Source: an uncultured Lachnospiraceae bacterium (GTDB lineage: Bacteria > Bacillota > Clostridia > Lachnospirales > Lachnospiraceae). Taken from it: 32,529 nucleotides of DNA. A program made the position numbers and the translations under genes. Location: assembly GCA_902789265.1 (NCBI GenBank), contig CADANR010000007.1, positions 1 to 32,529 of the forward strand, given 5' to 3'. Shown here piece by piece: positions 1 through 8,561 of the stretch. The stretch's first letter is position 1; the number at the start of each line of letters is the position of its first letter. Below the pieces are notes generated by a model that was given only the letters and a program-made list of their open reading frames with translations, was not told the origin of the DNA and searched no databases.

Positions 1-30
1 TGTTTACATAATCAACAAGCACATTGTGCA

Positions 31-744
31 TTACTGATTCTTGTTGCAGATTCTGGTCTCGTATTTACCGGTCTCGATATCGATGAAACGAACAAACAGG
101 GAAACCTTATTGTCTTCGTTTAAGTTTTCCCAAACAAGCTTCGTAAATTCATCGATATTTCCTTTAATATCTACCCATTCAGGCTCGCCTTCGAAGGAAG
201 GAAGGGGATTTCCGTCACCCATATAGGTATGAACGAAACGTCCCTCGCCTGCGAACGGTTTCTCATAAGCAAAGGTAAAGCGGTTGCATGCGGAATCTCT
301 TCCCGCATCGGATTTCAGAATTGACATTGCATAGCTGTAATTACCGTTCTCCACATGCATAATACCGGAGATTCTCGGAGTCAGATTCGGTGCATCCGGC
401 TCAAACTCACGGCTTCTTAAACTCTGTTCAAAGGTAAGCTGCTTGTCCATTCCTTCGTAAATTGTATCGGTCTGATCACCGTTTGTTACGATGGTCTTGT
501 TTCCGAGCACTCTGACAGGTGCATAAATAATCAAAGACGGATCTTCCATCTTGGAAGGATCAAATGCCTGGGTACGGATTCCTTCCCCGTCTTCCACGAA
601 AACACGGTTTCTTGAATTCGTGCTTCTTCCCATAATAAAATATGCGCATACCGCAGATTTGCCGTCCTCGGATTTACCGATTACGATACCTCTGCCGGGA
701 TACGCATTTGCGCTGAGTAATGATGCAAGCGACATTTTTTCCAT
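31..744 (-). CDS. purO: IMP cyclohydrolase, PurO type
   Basis: The 237-residue product resembles the archaeal-type IMP cyclohydrolase family (PurO, PF07826), which closes the ring of FAICAR to give IMP in the last step of purine synthesis. Family-like stretches are the N-terminal 'NAYPGRGIVIG', 'YFIMGRSTNSRNRVF' and 'PNLTPRISG'. It is a cytosolic enzyme with no signal peptide. The start is supported by AGGAG eight bases upstream of the ATG. Its own promoter is visible to the right (834-862), and the gene is separated from the unrelated VWA gene behind it. In clostridia that carry this protein it usually replaces the cyclohydrolase half of PurH, so a formyltransferase-only PurH would be expected nearby, perhaps left of the window; that is inference. 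Confidence 0.88.
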   Translation of the reverse strand: MEKMSLASLLSANAYPGRGIVIGKSEDGKSAVCAYFIMGRSTNSRNRVFVEDGEGIRTQAFDPSKMEDPSLIIYAPVRVLGNKTIVTNGDQTDTIYEGMDKQLTFEQSLRSREFEPDAPNLTPRISGIMHVENGNYSYAMSILKSDAGRDSACNRFTFAYEKPFAGEGRFVHTYMGDGNPLPSFEGEPEWVDIKGNIDEFTKLVWENLNEDNKVSLFVRFIDIETGKYETRICNKNQ

Positions 745-833
745 ATGCTCTTCTCCTTTGCTGACTTTTTCACAAGATATAAGTGGGAATGCCCTGTTTT
801 ACATACGTTTTACATGAAATTTCCACATATGTT

Positions 834-862
834 AGAATAGCATTTTCAAGCGGAAAAATCAA
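834..862 (-). promoter_or_regulatory. Probable sigma-A promoter of purO
   Basis: On the minus strand, TTGATT (857-862) is followed after 17 bases by TATTCT (834-839), with TG one base before the -10 (extended -10). The predicted leader to the purO start is about 85 bases. I looked for a purine riboswitch in that leader and saw none. Confidence 0.55.
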
Positions 863-901
863 CGAAAACGGGCGTTCTTTCACAAAGAATACAAGAGTTT
901 T

Positions 902-2080
902 TTATAAAGTAATTCTGGCAATCCTTCCCCATCCGGGATTTACCTTTTCATTGTTTAAAAGCCAGAGTACGGGAATCCCCATAGCTACACTTTCCGGAGG
1001 AAACGGAGCATATCCGTCCGTCAGAATAATAATGCTTGCCGGGAGATTTTCCTGCATATTCTTTCGGACATACTCGAAAACAGCATTAAAATCCGTTCCG
1101 CCGCCGCCTTCCGGACGGATGATACGAAGCTCTGCTTCATCAGAAAAAGGCTTCGGCGGAATTACCAAGGCATCAAAGAAGCCGAGCCACCCGGACAGTT
1201 TTCCGTCAAACTGGTCAATTGCACCTTTTATCTCGGAATAAGCTGCTGTAATCATCTCATCCGACATGGAACCGGAGGTATCAATCATAAAAAGTATATT
1301 TTCAAGCCGATCTTCTCTTTCATTGAAATCGGGCAGGAAGAAATCTCCGCCGTCAAATCTTCTGTCCGGCGGTGTAAAAGAATAGTCCATAATCTCTTCC
1401 TGGACGAATTCAGTTAAAATCTTTCTCCAGTCAATTTGCGGATTCCTAAGTTCTTTTAAGAAACGCTCGGCAAATGCCGGAAGCAGACCCCTGGAATGGT
1501 CGGGATCCCTGATTTCCATCGCCGCACAGGCTTCTTTCAGCCTTTGCACCCAGACATCCTGAAGTTTTCCGTTCTCCTCAGCACTTTCCCACATGGAGTG
1601 ATCGTCCTTAAAACCGCTCGCCGGCATCACCTTCCCAAGCATTTCATAAACCTGCTCCGCGGTAAAAAGATACCCTTCCTGTCCGTCCGGAGTCAAATGC
1701 ATGGCCGGTTCTCCGTTCACGGAAATCTTTCTTTCGTCCCCGCCGAAGGAATTCATAATTTCCGAATTCACAACAATATCCGCAGCGATATTGAACCGCT
1801 CCATATCCCTTTCTCCCTTACGTGCAAGGTGTTGCAACACCACATGCATGATTTCGTGCATGATTACGAAATCCAGCTCCGCATCGGAAATCGAATCAAG
1901 GAACTCCGGTCCGAAATAAATTCTTTCCCCATCGGTTGCAGCCGTATCAAGGGTTTCATCCAAAGAAAAGGTGACATGCATAAGCAGTAGCCCGTAGAAC
2001 CCGTTGATACAAAGTAGCCTCATCCTGGATTGAAGAAGCCGTTTCATAAATTCTTTTATTTTATCATCCGAATGTACCAT
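902..2080 (-). CDS. Zincin-like + VWA domain protein (DUF2201 family)
   Basis: The 392-residue protein has two domains. The N-terminal half carries HEIMH at residues 75-79, a HExxH zinc-binding motif, followed by 'NIAADIVVN' with D101 as a likely third ligand, as in the DUF2201_N putative metallopeptidase domain. The C-terminal part is a von Willebrand A domain with a complete MIDAS site: DTSGS at 267-271, T329 in 'GGGTDF' and D355 in 'ILTDG'. No signal peptide or membrane segment is seen. It is the last gene of a three-gene set; its start lies 17 bases inside the preceding MoxR ATPase gene, with AGGAAG in front. MoxR and VWA proteins usually work as pairs, the ATPase remodelling a target that the VWA protein recruits. 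Whether the zincin site cuts protein is unknown. Confidence 0.88.
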   Translation of the reverse strand: MVHSDDKIKEFMKRLLQSRMRLLCINGFYGLLLMHVTFSLDETLDTAATDGERIYFGPEFLDSISDAELDFVIMHEIMHVVLQHLARKGERDMERFNIAADIVVNSEIMNSFGGDERKISVNGEPAMHLTPDGQEGYLFTAEQVYEMLGKVMPASGFKDDHSMWESAEENGKLQDVWVQRLKEACAAMEIRDPDHSRGLLPAFAERFLKELRNPQIDWRKILTEFVQEEIMDYSFTPPDRRFDGGDFFLPDFNEREDRLENILFMIDTSGSMSDEMITAAYSEIKGAIDQFDGKLSGWLGFFDALVIPPKPFSDEAELRIIRPEGGGGTDFNAVFEYVRKNMQENLPASIIILTDGYAPFPPESVAMGIPVLWLLNNEKVNPGWGRIARITL

Positions 2081-3182
2081 TTAAGAAGCTTCCTTTCTCT
2101 TCCAGCCATTTCCGGAATTCCGGAATCTGCATCAGTTTCTTTTTATAATCATCTTCCAGGTACATATAATCCTTCATCAGGACGGTCGCAAAATCAGGCG
2201 GCATCTGATTTGCATAGCGGATGGAATTGGTCATTTTATTTAAATCTCCCTTACACCCTCTCGCATATGCCGTCATGGACGAAGTAAGCGCATAAAGTGC
2301 ATCCGTTCCGGTCGGCAGCTTTGGATTGGAACCTGCAAAAATATCTTCCACTTTCGGAAGCTCCCGATACACATTTGCCCATGTCCTGAACTCAACCGCC
2401 ACACCGGTACCGACAATTCCCGAAATCATGGAATACATTTCATCCACATCATCCGATACCGCATTCAACAGGTTGCTGACCATCTCCCAGGAACGCGGTG
2501 TGGGGAATGCCAGATCCTCTGCGGACGCATCAAACCCCATAAGGTAATTGCTACGGAATGAAAGAAAGCCGATCACCTTTTCGTTGATGCCGGACTGAAT
2601 TGCCCAACGTTTCCAGGAGTCGAAATTTCCTTCCACCTCCATATGCAGGAAACGGTTTGCCAGTGCCTTCGGCATTTTATACGCTACGGATTTATCCGTC
2701 GTTCTGTTACCGGCAGCAATTACGATGCAGTTATCCGGCAATCTGTGCTCTCCGACCGTCCGGTCAAGCGCAATCTGGTAAGCCGCAGCCTGCACGGACT
2801 GCGGTGCCGCTGAAATTTCGTCTAAGAAAAGAATATTGATTACTTCTTCCGACGGATCCATTTGAAAAATCTCCGGTCTTAGCCATACTGCCAGCGTCTT
2901 ATCCGCATTTGCCGTCGGGATACCGCGAAGATCAATCGGATTAAAAAGCAAAAGACGCACGTCGGTAATCGAAACGCGCTTTTTCGTCTCTTTCTCAATA
3001 CGGTTTCCGATCTGTCTTACCGCCTGGGATTTGCCGACACCGGGAGGTCCCCATAGCATCACGGAAGGCACTGTTTTCACAGGTAGACCCGATTTTAAAA
3101 CGGCAATATATGCCGAAGATATTTCTTTTACCATCTCTCCGATCGACAAAACCGGAACATTCTTATTCATGATATCATTCAT
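2064..3182 (-). CDS. MoxR-family AAA+ ATPase
   Basis: The 372-residue ATPase has Walker A GPPGVGKS (45-52), Walker B ILFLDE (117-122), sensor 1 AAGNR (156-160) and an arginine finger candidate in 'LANRF' (R177). The layout fits the MoxR group (COG0714), whose members act as hexameric chaperone-like machines with a VWA partner (RavA-ViaA, CbbQ-CbbO, NorQ-NorD). Its ATG overlaps the stop of the helicase gene as ATGA, and its 3' end overlaps the start of the VWA gene by 17 bases, so all three are probably translated together. The usual MoxR plus DUF2201 pair is common; the coupled helicase is the unusual part. Confidence 0.9.
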   Translation of the reverse strand: MNDIMNKNVPVLSIGEMVKEISSAYIAVLKSGLPVKTVPSVMLWGPPGVGKSQAVRQIGNRIEKETKKRVSITDVRLLLFNPIDLRGIPTANADKTLAVWLRPEIFQMDPSEEVINILFLDEISAAPQSVQAAAYQIALDRTVGEHRLPDNCIVIAAGNRTTDKSVAYKMPKALANRFLHMEVEGNFDSWKRWAIQSGINEKVIGFLSFRSNYLMGFDASAEDLAFPTPRSWEMVSNLLNAVSDDVDEMYSMISGIVGTGVAVEFRTWANVYRELPKVEDIFAGSNPKLPTGTDALYALTSSMTAYARGCKGDLNKMTNSIRYANQMPPDFATVLMKDYMYLEDDYKKKLMQIPEFRKWLEEKGSFLNGTFG

Positions 3183-6100
3183 TCTCTGTTTACCCCCAGT
3201 CTTTCATCCAGTTCATTTACTTTCAGTCTGTAGTACTCAATCTCATCCGTATAGGATTCATTCTTCATAAGCTCCGCTTCGATTTCGCATTTCCTTGTTT
3301 CAAGCTTTAATAAGCCTTCCCGGTATTTCGTTAATCGGTCTTCGAAACCGTCCAGGAAATTATCGATACGGATTAAATTGCCGAGCTGTGTATCCGCCAT
3401 TTCCAGCTGATACTGCCCGTTAAGACGAATCCATACAAAAGGCTTGATTATTTCCATACGCGCGGGAAGGACAATCTCAAAACCTTTGTAGGTTGCAAAT
3501 ACGCTCTCGTGTTCCTTAAAGTCATTCTCTTTAATTGCGGCATTCAGCTCTTCCCTGAAGGACCGGCGGATCTCCGTCTCCTGTTCTTTGAGCAGGGTAT
3601 CCTCTGCGGCTGCATTTTTCTCTTTCCAGTCGTTATATGCATTCAAATCCTTAATGCAGTCTGCAATTCGTTCCTTCTGCTTCTCGATTTTTTCCGGAAG
3701 TTCCTTTAATTCCTTTTCCATACCGAGTCTTGCATCCAGGGTTTTCCTCTGGAGGGATAAGAATTTGGTCAGCTCATTCTGGGCTTCCACGCGCTCTTTC
3801 ACAAGCGGATTTCCTACTGCAAGTGCTTTTACTTCCGCATAATTTAAGACAATATCGTCCACGTCTCTGCCGTCACGTTCCGTTACGGAACCGGAAAGGA
3901 GATTCGATATAAATCTCTGCTTCGTCTCCAGCAACTGCCAGGAATAAGCATCGAAACTGCCCTCCGTGATATAGCGGTAGATTTCGACCTCCTTATTCTC
4001 GTTTCCCTGTCGGATGATTCTGCCCTCTCTCTGCGTCATGTCAGCAGGACGCCAGGGCACATCCAGATGATGCAGTGCAACGAGCTTATTCTGGATATTG
4101 ACACCGATGCCCAGTTTAAAGGTGGAACCGATGATAATGCGCACTTCTCCCGACTGGATACGGGCAAAGAGTTTCAGTCTCTCCTTCTCCGTTTTTGCAT
4201 CGTGAATATAGGCAATCTGTTCCGAAGGAATGCCGAAGAATTCCAGTCTTTTCCGTAATTCGTCATAGATATTAAAATCCTGCTTCGGCGTGGAACTGTC
4301 GCAGAAAATAAGCTGGGTGCTCTTCTTATCGGACGTCCTTAAATAGATCAAAGCCACATTCTCTGCGCACCTTGCCACTTTGGAGGAATATGAAAAACCT
4401 GCTTTTTCATCCACGAGTCTGATGTCCAAAGCCGCCTTCCTGCCGTCCGTCGTGATTTTCAGCATATTGTCTTCTTCCCTGGAAACCAGTCTGGCACGAA
4501 CAGCATCCGCACGTGCGGAAATATCCTTTAAATACTCCGCAAGCTCCGGTGTCTTCGTAACAAGGGAATCCTTGTACCCGTCATGAACGGGTACGTCATT
4601 CTCCTCATCCATCTGATGAAAATCGGCAATCATGGAAAGTAAGGACGTCATCTCCGGAAGATTATGAAATTCCGCGAATCTGGTTGCGAGACGGTAGCTG
4701 CTGGTATCCACGTCAATTTCAAATTCCGTGCGTTTTTCCGCAAACATGCCGATCCAGCTGTCAAAGTTCTGTAAATCGAGCATTGCCAGTTCCCCGCTTT
4801 GCAGATACATCTGCATGATAAATGCATCCGTAATGGAATTGGTAATCGGTGTACCCGTTGCCATAACAACGCCTTTTCCGCCGTTGTTTTTCTGAATCAT
4901 GTGCACCTTATCCAGCATATCCCTGCACTTTTTGGAACCGGCGGAGCTGATGCCGAGAACGCAGTTTGCCTTCGTCTCAATCGGAACATTTTTGAAATTA
5001 TGAGCCTCATCGACAAAAAGCCTGGTGATTCCCAGCTCATCAAAATAAACCCCGTCATAGGTATCCTCTGTCTCACACAAAAGATCCTCCAGATCGGAGG
5101 TCAACTGGTCCCTCTTTTTCTTAAGCTTTCCGGTAGCTTTCTTCTTCTCACGGATTGCCTGTTCGACTTTTTCCTTCTCTTCCCTGATTTCTTCGCGGAA
5201 GTACTCCTTCGAAAGCGGAATCTGCTCAAAGCAGCTGTAGGCAATAATAATGCCGTCTGCTTCTTCATCACGGATGCTCTCAAGAATTATTTTGCGTTTT
5301 TCCGGCTTAAAGCTCTTCGGGTCCACGACGATGAGTTTCGCATCGGGATACATGGTTTTAAAAATCTGAGCCCACTGTCCTACGATGTTATTGGGAACAA
5401 CATACATATTCTTGGCGGAAAGCCCCATTCTCTTAAGCTCCTGTCCGGACGCAATCATGACATAGGTTTTTCCCGCACCGACATCATGCGCAAGCAGGGT
5501 ATTCGGCGTAAAGAGAATCCTTGCAACCGCATTCTTCTGATACGGGTATAATTGTATCTCGGAAGACATATTCGGAAACGTAAGAAAAGACCCGTCAAAT
5601 AATCTTCTTTTAACGCAGCTGAACTTGTTTTCAAAAATATTTCTCAGCCGCTCTTTTCTTGCCTTATCCTTCCATATCCAGTCCTGAAAAGCTTCGATTA
5701 ATTTCTTCTGCTTTTCAATGGCTGCCAGTGTTTCGGTCTGATTGATGACGCGCTTCTTCCCGGAGGAATTCGTCTGGCACATTTCTTCGTCGGTCACAAC
5801 GATGGTTTTCATATTCAGGGTTTTCTCCAGAATATGGAGTGCCTCCATACGTTCCGTTCCGTATGTACGGGTAACAAGAACGCTGTGATAATAGCGATTT
5901 TTCTCAGGAATTTCCCAGCTTCCGGTAATCGGATCATGCTTTGTTCCGAAGTATGGTTCCAGCCTTTTTTTGTACTCCGGTGTATAGGCTAAACGGAACG
6001 GATTTCCGAAGATCTCCACCATGAAATCATCGATAATATCAGCCGGAACCCACGGAGATCCCAGCGTGATATAGATATCTTCGGTTGCAACACTCGGCGG

Positions 6101-6484
6101 AAGGACCTTCTCAATTGCTCTTAAATTGTCCTTAAAATACCCGTTATACATTTTATTGGCATCATTTGCCGCCTGCCATTTGCGCATAAGGTTACCGGAA
6201 AGATACTCTTCCGCCGTCTCCCAGCCTTTATAATAAACTTCTCCCCACTTTTCGGGATTCTGATAAATAGAGCCCTTCAGGGTTTCGATGACGGTTTTAT
6301 AGTCTTCCCCCGTAACTGCGGAAATATACTCAATATCCACTTCTCCGCGCGTACAGATACAATGAACCAGAGCATCCGGAATGCTGTCGAAATGCACTCC
6401 TCCGGAGCTTTTATCCGTTCCGAATACGTTGCCCCAGTCAAGCGGTAAATCCATGCGTAATGCTAAATTTCCATCTGTTTTCAT
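3179..6484 (-). CDS. SF2 (SNF2-like) helicase, methylase-less relative of ICE methylase-helicases
   Basis: The 1101-residue protein has Walker A HDVGAGKT (333-340), DEAH (492-495), motif III TGTP (543-546), a motif V region 'GSTFKLGIGVNIQ' and motif VI 'QREGRIIRQG'. A charged coiled coil (about 428-470) sits between motifs I and II, and the last 200 residues are rich in coiled coil. The first 300 residues, with 'WETAEEYLSGNLMRKW', 'YGTERMEALHILE' and 'FQDWIWKDKARKERL', match my memory of the region before the helicase core in the giant N6-methylase/helicase proteins of conjugative transposons and phages. No methylase motif is present here. I place the start at 6484 because AAGGAG stands six bases before that ATG; an in-frame start at 6511 has no such site. 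Its stop overlaps the MoxR start. Cytosolic, probably a double-stranded DNA translocase; function unknown. Confidence 0.85.
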   Translation of the reverse strand: MKTDGNLALRMDLPLDWGNVFGTDKSSGGVHFDSIPDALVHCICTRGEVDIEYISAVTGEDYKTVIETLKGSIYQNPEKWGEVYYKGWETAEEYLSGNLMRKWQAANDANKMYNGYFKDNLRAIEKVLPPSVATEDIYITLGSPWVPADIIDDFMVEIFGNPFRLAYTPEYKKRLEPYFGTKHDPITGSWEIPEKNRYYHSVLVTRTYGTERMEALHILEKTLNMKTIVVTDEEMCQTNSSGKKRVINQTETLAAIEKQKKLIEAFQDWIWKDKARKERLRNIFENKFSCVKRRLFDGSFLTFPNMSSEIQLYPYQKNAVARILFTPNTLLAHDVGAGKTYVMIASGQELKRMGLSAKNMYVVPNNIVGQWAQIFKTMYPDAKLIVVDPKSFKPEKRKIILESIRDEEADGIIIAYSCFEQIPLSKEYFREEIREEKEKVEQAIREKKKATGKLKKKRDQLTSDLEDLLCETEDTYDGVYFDELGITRLFVDEAHNFKNVPIETKANCVLGISSAGSKKCRDMLDKVHMIQKNNGGKGVVMATGTPITNSITDAFIMQMYLQSGELAMLDLQNFDSWIGMFAEKRTEFEIDVDTSSYRLATRFAEFHNLPEMTSLLSMIADFHQMDEENDVPVHDGYKDSLVTKTPELAEYLKDISARADAVRARLVSREEDNMLKITTDGRKAALDIRLVDEKAGFSYSSKVARCAENVALIYLRTSDKKSTQLIFCDSSTPKQDFNIYDELRKRLEFFGIPSEQIAYIHDAKTEKERLKLFARIQSGEVRIIIGSTFKLGIGVNIQNKLVALHHLDVPWRPADMTQREGRIIRQGNENKEVEIYRYITEGSFDAYSWQLLETKQRFISNLLSGSVTERDGRDVDDIVLNYAEVKALAVGNPLVKERVEAQNELTKFLSLQRKTLDARLGMEKELKELPEKIEKQKERIADCIKDLNAYNDWKEKNAAAEDTLLKEQETEIRRSFREELNAAIKENDFKEHESVFATYKGFEIVLPARMEIIKPFVWIRLNGQYQLEMADTQLGNLIRIDNFLDGFEDRLTKYREGLLKLETRKCEIEAELMKNESYTDEIEYYRLKVNELDERLGVNRE

Positions 6485-6490
6485 AATTTT

Positions 6491-6552
6491 CTCCTTTTGA
6501 CACTTTGACACTGGGGGGACGGGGTTATCGTATCATTTTTGTCCCGCGCCCC
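6491..6552. repeat. REP-like imperfect palindrome in front of the helicase operon
   Basis: The tandem TGACACTTTGACAC (6498-6511 region) leads into GGGGGGACGGGG, which can pair with GTCCCGCGCCCC at 6541-6552 across a loop of about 20 bases. It resembles the short G/C-rich palindromes with GACAC boxes found in scattered copies in Firmicutes near Y1 (REP-associated) transposases; that likeness is from memory. No transposase is present. It ends a few bases from the ribosome site of the helicase. Confidence 0.4.
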
Positions 6553-6721
6553 TTATATACGGTATCATCCCATGTGTACATTTACATGGACAGGTCACCA
6601 CAGGGACTAAAGTTGCCATCGTAGCTGACAATTTGCCCAGAGGATCCCATTGCTGCATATTCAATATATCGTGGAAAAATGAAAAATAACAGCAACCGGT
6701 AGTTGCATGCCTTACGCAGCC
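6553..6721. other. Non-coding stretch between cotH and the helicase gene
   Basis: This spacer holds the short inverted repeats CCATGT/ACATGG (about 6570-6589) and GCAAC/GTTGC (about 6692-6706). I found no convincing promoter for the helicase operon on the minus strand and no credible gene. It may be decayed repeat sequence continuous with the REP-like element beside it. Confidence 0.35.
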
Positions 6722-6755
6722 TTGCAAAAGAAAAAGAGCCGCCAAAGCGACTCTT
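6722..6755 (-). terminator. Rho-independent terminator of the VTC-DUF4956-CotH operon
   Basis: On the minus strand AAGAGTCGC (6747-6755) pairs with GCGGCTCTT (6734-6742) across a four-base loop with one G-U pair, and a TTTCTTTT tail follows. It lies 25 bases after the cotH stop. Confidence 0.85.
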
Positions 6756-6779
6756 CTCGTTTCCGTTATTATACTTTTC

Positions 6780-8549
6780 CTACCGCCTGCGTTTTACCAC
6801 GATTACAACCACAAGGGCTGCAACCAGAACTGCAAGGTAAATACCGTAAACGGCAAGTGATTTAAAATTCACAGGACCGGTATTTCCGTTATCGCCGTCA
6901 CCGGAGGGATTGTTTCCGTCAAACGGATTAAAACCTCCTCCCGGATGAAATCCCTGTCCGGGATTGAAGCCGCCCCTCTTTTCAGGCTGTTTCTTGAAAT
7001 CACGGTCATTTCCGCCCATACCGCCCATGTTGAATTGACCCATGGCTTTTACGTCTATTTCAGAACCGTCCACGAAGGAGGAAGAATCTTCCCGCTGTCC
7101 TTCATCGGTTGACGGAATCGTACCGTTTAACTGTCCTTCAATGCTTTCCGCACGGAGCTTTATCGTTTTATAGAGATAATCTGCTGCCACCTGATATTCA
7201 TCATAATCGTAAAATGCGGTCGGGTCTGTTTCCACTAAGGAATCAATCCGGGAACGGATCCGGGTATATGTTTCATCGAATTTTCCGCCGTTTACATACT
7301 CGTCCACCAGCATCTGCAGATATTCATGATACTTTGCACGATACTCATCGTTTTCAAGCAGTGCATCAAAGAATTCCGTTCCGGAGAAAAGCGTATCGAT
7401 TGCATCATTAATCATCTCCGTTGCATCCCCGCTTGAGCCCATCGACATACCGCCGAAGGATAAGTTGTAATCCCAGGGAATAATGTTTAACTTTCCTTTC
7501 GCTTCATACAGGTAGTAATTATGCGCCATGTTACCGGAAAGGCTGTCATTATTTACTGCAAAGGTATGAACTGCCATGTATTTTAAAACATTGTCCACAT
7601 CCAGATACTTTTCCAAGTCATTGCCTTCGCTAATGTTCTTTAATGCTTTAACAACTCTTTTGTGATCCTTTTCTCCGGTCTTTGTAATTTCGCCTTCCCA
7701 GATGGTACTGTAACTGTCCAAATCATCATCCGTGTAATTTAAGTTGGAACCGCCGTTTCCACCCATGGAGAATCCGCCTTTTCCGCCGAACGAAAATCCG
7801 CCTTTCGGATCCTTACCGTCTGATTTTCCGTTATCCTTTCCGCTGTCTTTTCCGCTGCTCTTGCCGCTTCCTTTACTGCTGTCTTTTCCGGATTTACTGT
7901 CTCCGCCGCCCATACCCATGGACTCCGGCTTATAGATTTCTCCGTCTTCCGCTCCGTAGTTCCGAAGCATAAAACTCTGCTCTACCGCTTCAAGCGCAAG
8001 ATAGACACCCTGATACTCTCCGTTTCTGGAAACCGATGCGTAATTGTATAACGATGCATCCGCACCGAGATACTGATACATATCGTAAATTACGGCTTCC
8101 TTCATATTGGTGGCATCCGCGTAATTGTTGTTCAGAATCAGCTTGTCGAGGCCGAAGCAGGTCTGACCTTCGGTAAAATGCCCGAATTCCAGTTTTAAAC
8201 TGTACCTGTCGGAATCCGGATCCATTGCGATTGCGGAAAGGCTGGTATTTCCCTTCGGACGGATTGCGACATTGTAGAACTTCGTCCCGTTTATCACCAC
8301 ATCACAGCTGTAATAATTTTCCGACATGGCATTCTCTAACATTTCGTTCCATGTATCATCATCCATCAGAATATCAATACTGATTATTTCATCGGTATTG
8401 AAAAGCTTTGTTTCGTACTCAACCTTCACACCGGTTCCGCCGGCTTTTTCAAGGATTTTATCAGAAAAAACAACCGCCAAAAGACTCAGGATGACCGCAA
8501 TCGCCATAAGCGCTATAATTATTTTTGAAACATGTTTATTTGCGACCAT
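6780..8549 (-). CDS. CotH kinase family membrane protein
   Basis: The 589-residue product has an N-terminal membrane anchor (about residues 8-30), an extracytoplasmic CotH-like kinase domain, and a C-terminal membrane helix ending in KRRR. CotH signs are 'LDKLILNNNYADATNMKE', 'QGVYLALEAVEQ' and 'NIIPWDYNLSFGG', the last carrying the metal-binding aspartate. A low-complexity insert rich in SGK/SGKD followed by glycine repeats lies near residues 215-275, and another Gly/Pro/Asn-rich linker precedes the last helix. CotH of Bacillus phosphorylates spore coat proteins; the target here is unknown. GAGGAGG five bases upstream supports the start. It is the last gene after the VTC and DUF4956 genes, a grouping seen in many Firmicutes, suggesting a joint surface or phosphate-linked role. 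Confidence 0.88.
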   Translation of the reverse strand: MVANKHVSKIIIALMAIAVILSLLAVVFSDKILEKAGGTGVKVEYETKLFNTDEIISIDILMDDDTWNEMLENAMSENYYSCDVVINGTKFYNVAIRPKGNTSLSAIAMDPDSDRYSLKLEFGHFTEGQTCFGLDKLILNNNYADATNMKEAVIYDMYQYLGADASLYNYASVSRNGEYQGVYLALEAVEQSFMLRNYGAEDGEIYKPESMGMGGGDSKSGKDSSKGSGKSSGKDSGKDNGKSDGKDPKGGFSFGGKGGFSMGGNGGSNLNYTDDDLDSYSTIWEGEITKTGEKDHKRVVKALKNISEGNDLEKYLDVDNVLKYMAVHTFAVNNDSLSGNMAHNYYLYEAKGKLNIIPWDYNLSFGGMSMGSSGDATEMINDAIDTLFSGTEFFDALLENDEYRAKYHEYLQMLVDEYVNGGKFDETYTRIRSRIDSLVETDPTAFYDYDEYQVAADYLYKTIKLRAESIEGQLNGTIPSTDEGQREDSSSFVDGSEIDVKAMGQFNMGGMGGNDRDFKKQPEKRGGFNPGQGFHPGGGFNPFDGNNPSGDGDNGNTGPVNFKSLAVYGIYLAVLVAALVVVIVVKRRR

Positions 8550-8561
8550 AACTGCCTCCTC

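Noticed and set aside
745-833. Purine riboswitch in the purO leader
   Set aside because: The leader is short and none of the conserved loop sequences of guanine, PRPP or ZTP riboswitches could be found.
4799-5551. 250-residue plus-strand open frame inside the helicase gene
   Set aside because: It is antisense to conserved helicase motifs and has no recognisable domain; a shadow frame.
6533-6745. 70-residue minus-strand open frame between cotH and the helicase
   Set aside because: It starts at TTG without a ribosome site, overlaps the cotH terminator and the REP-like repeat, and has no protein-like pattern.
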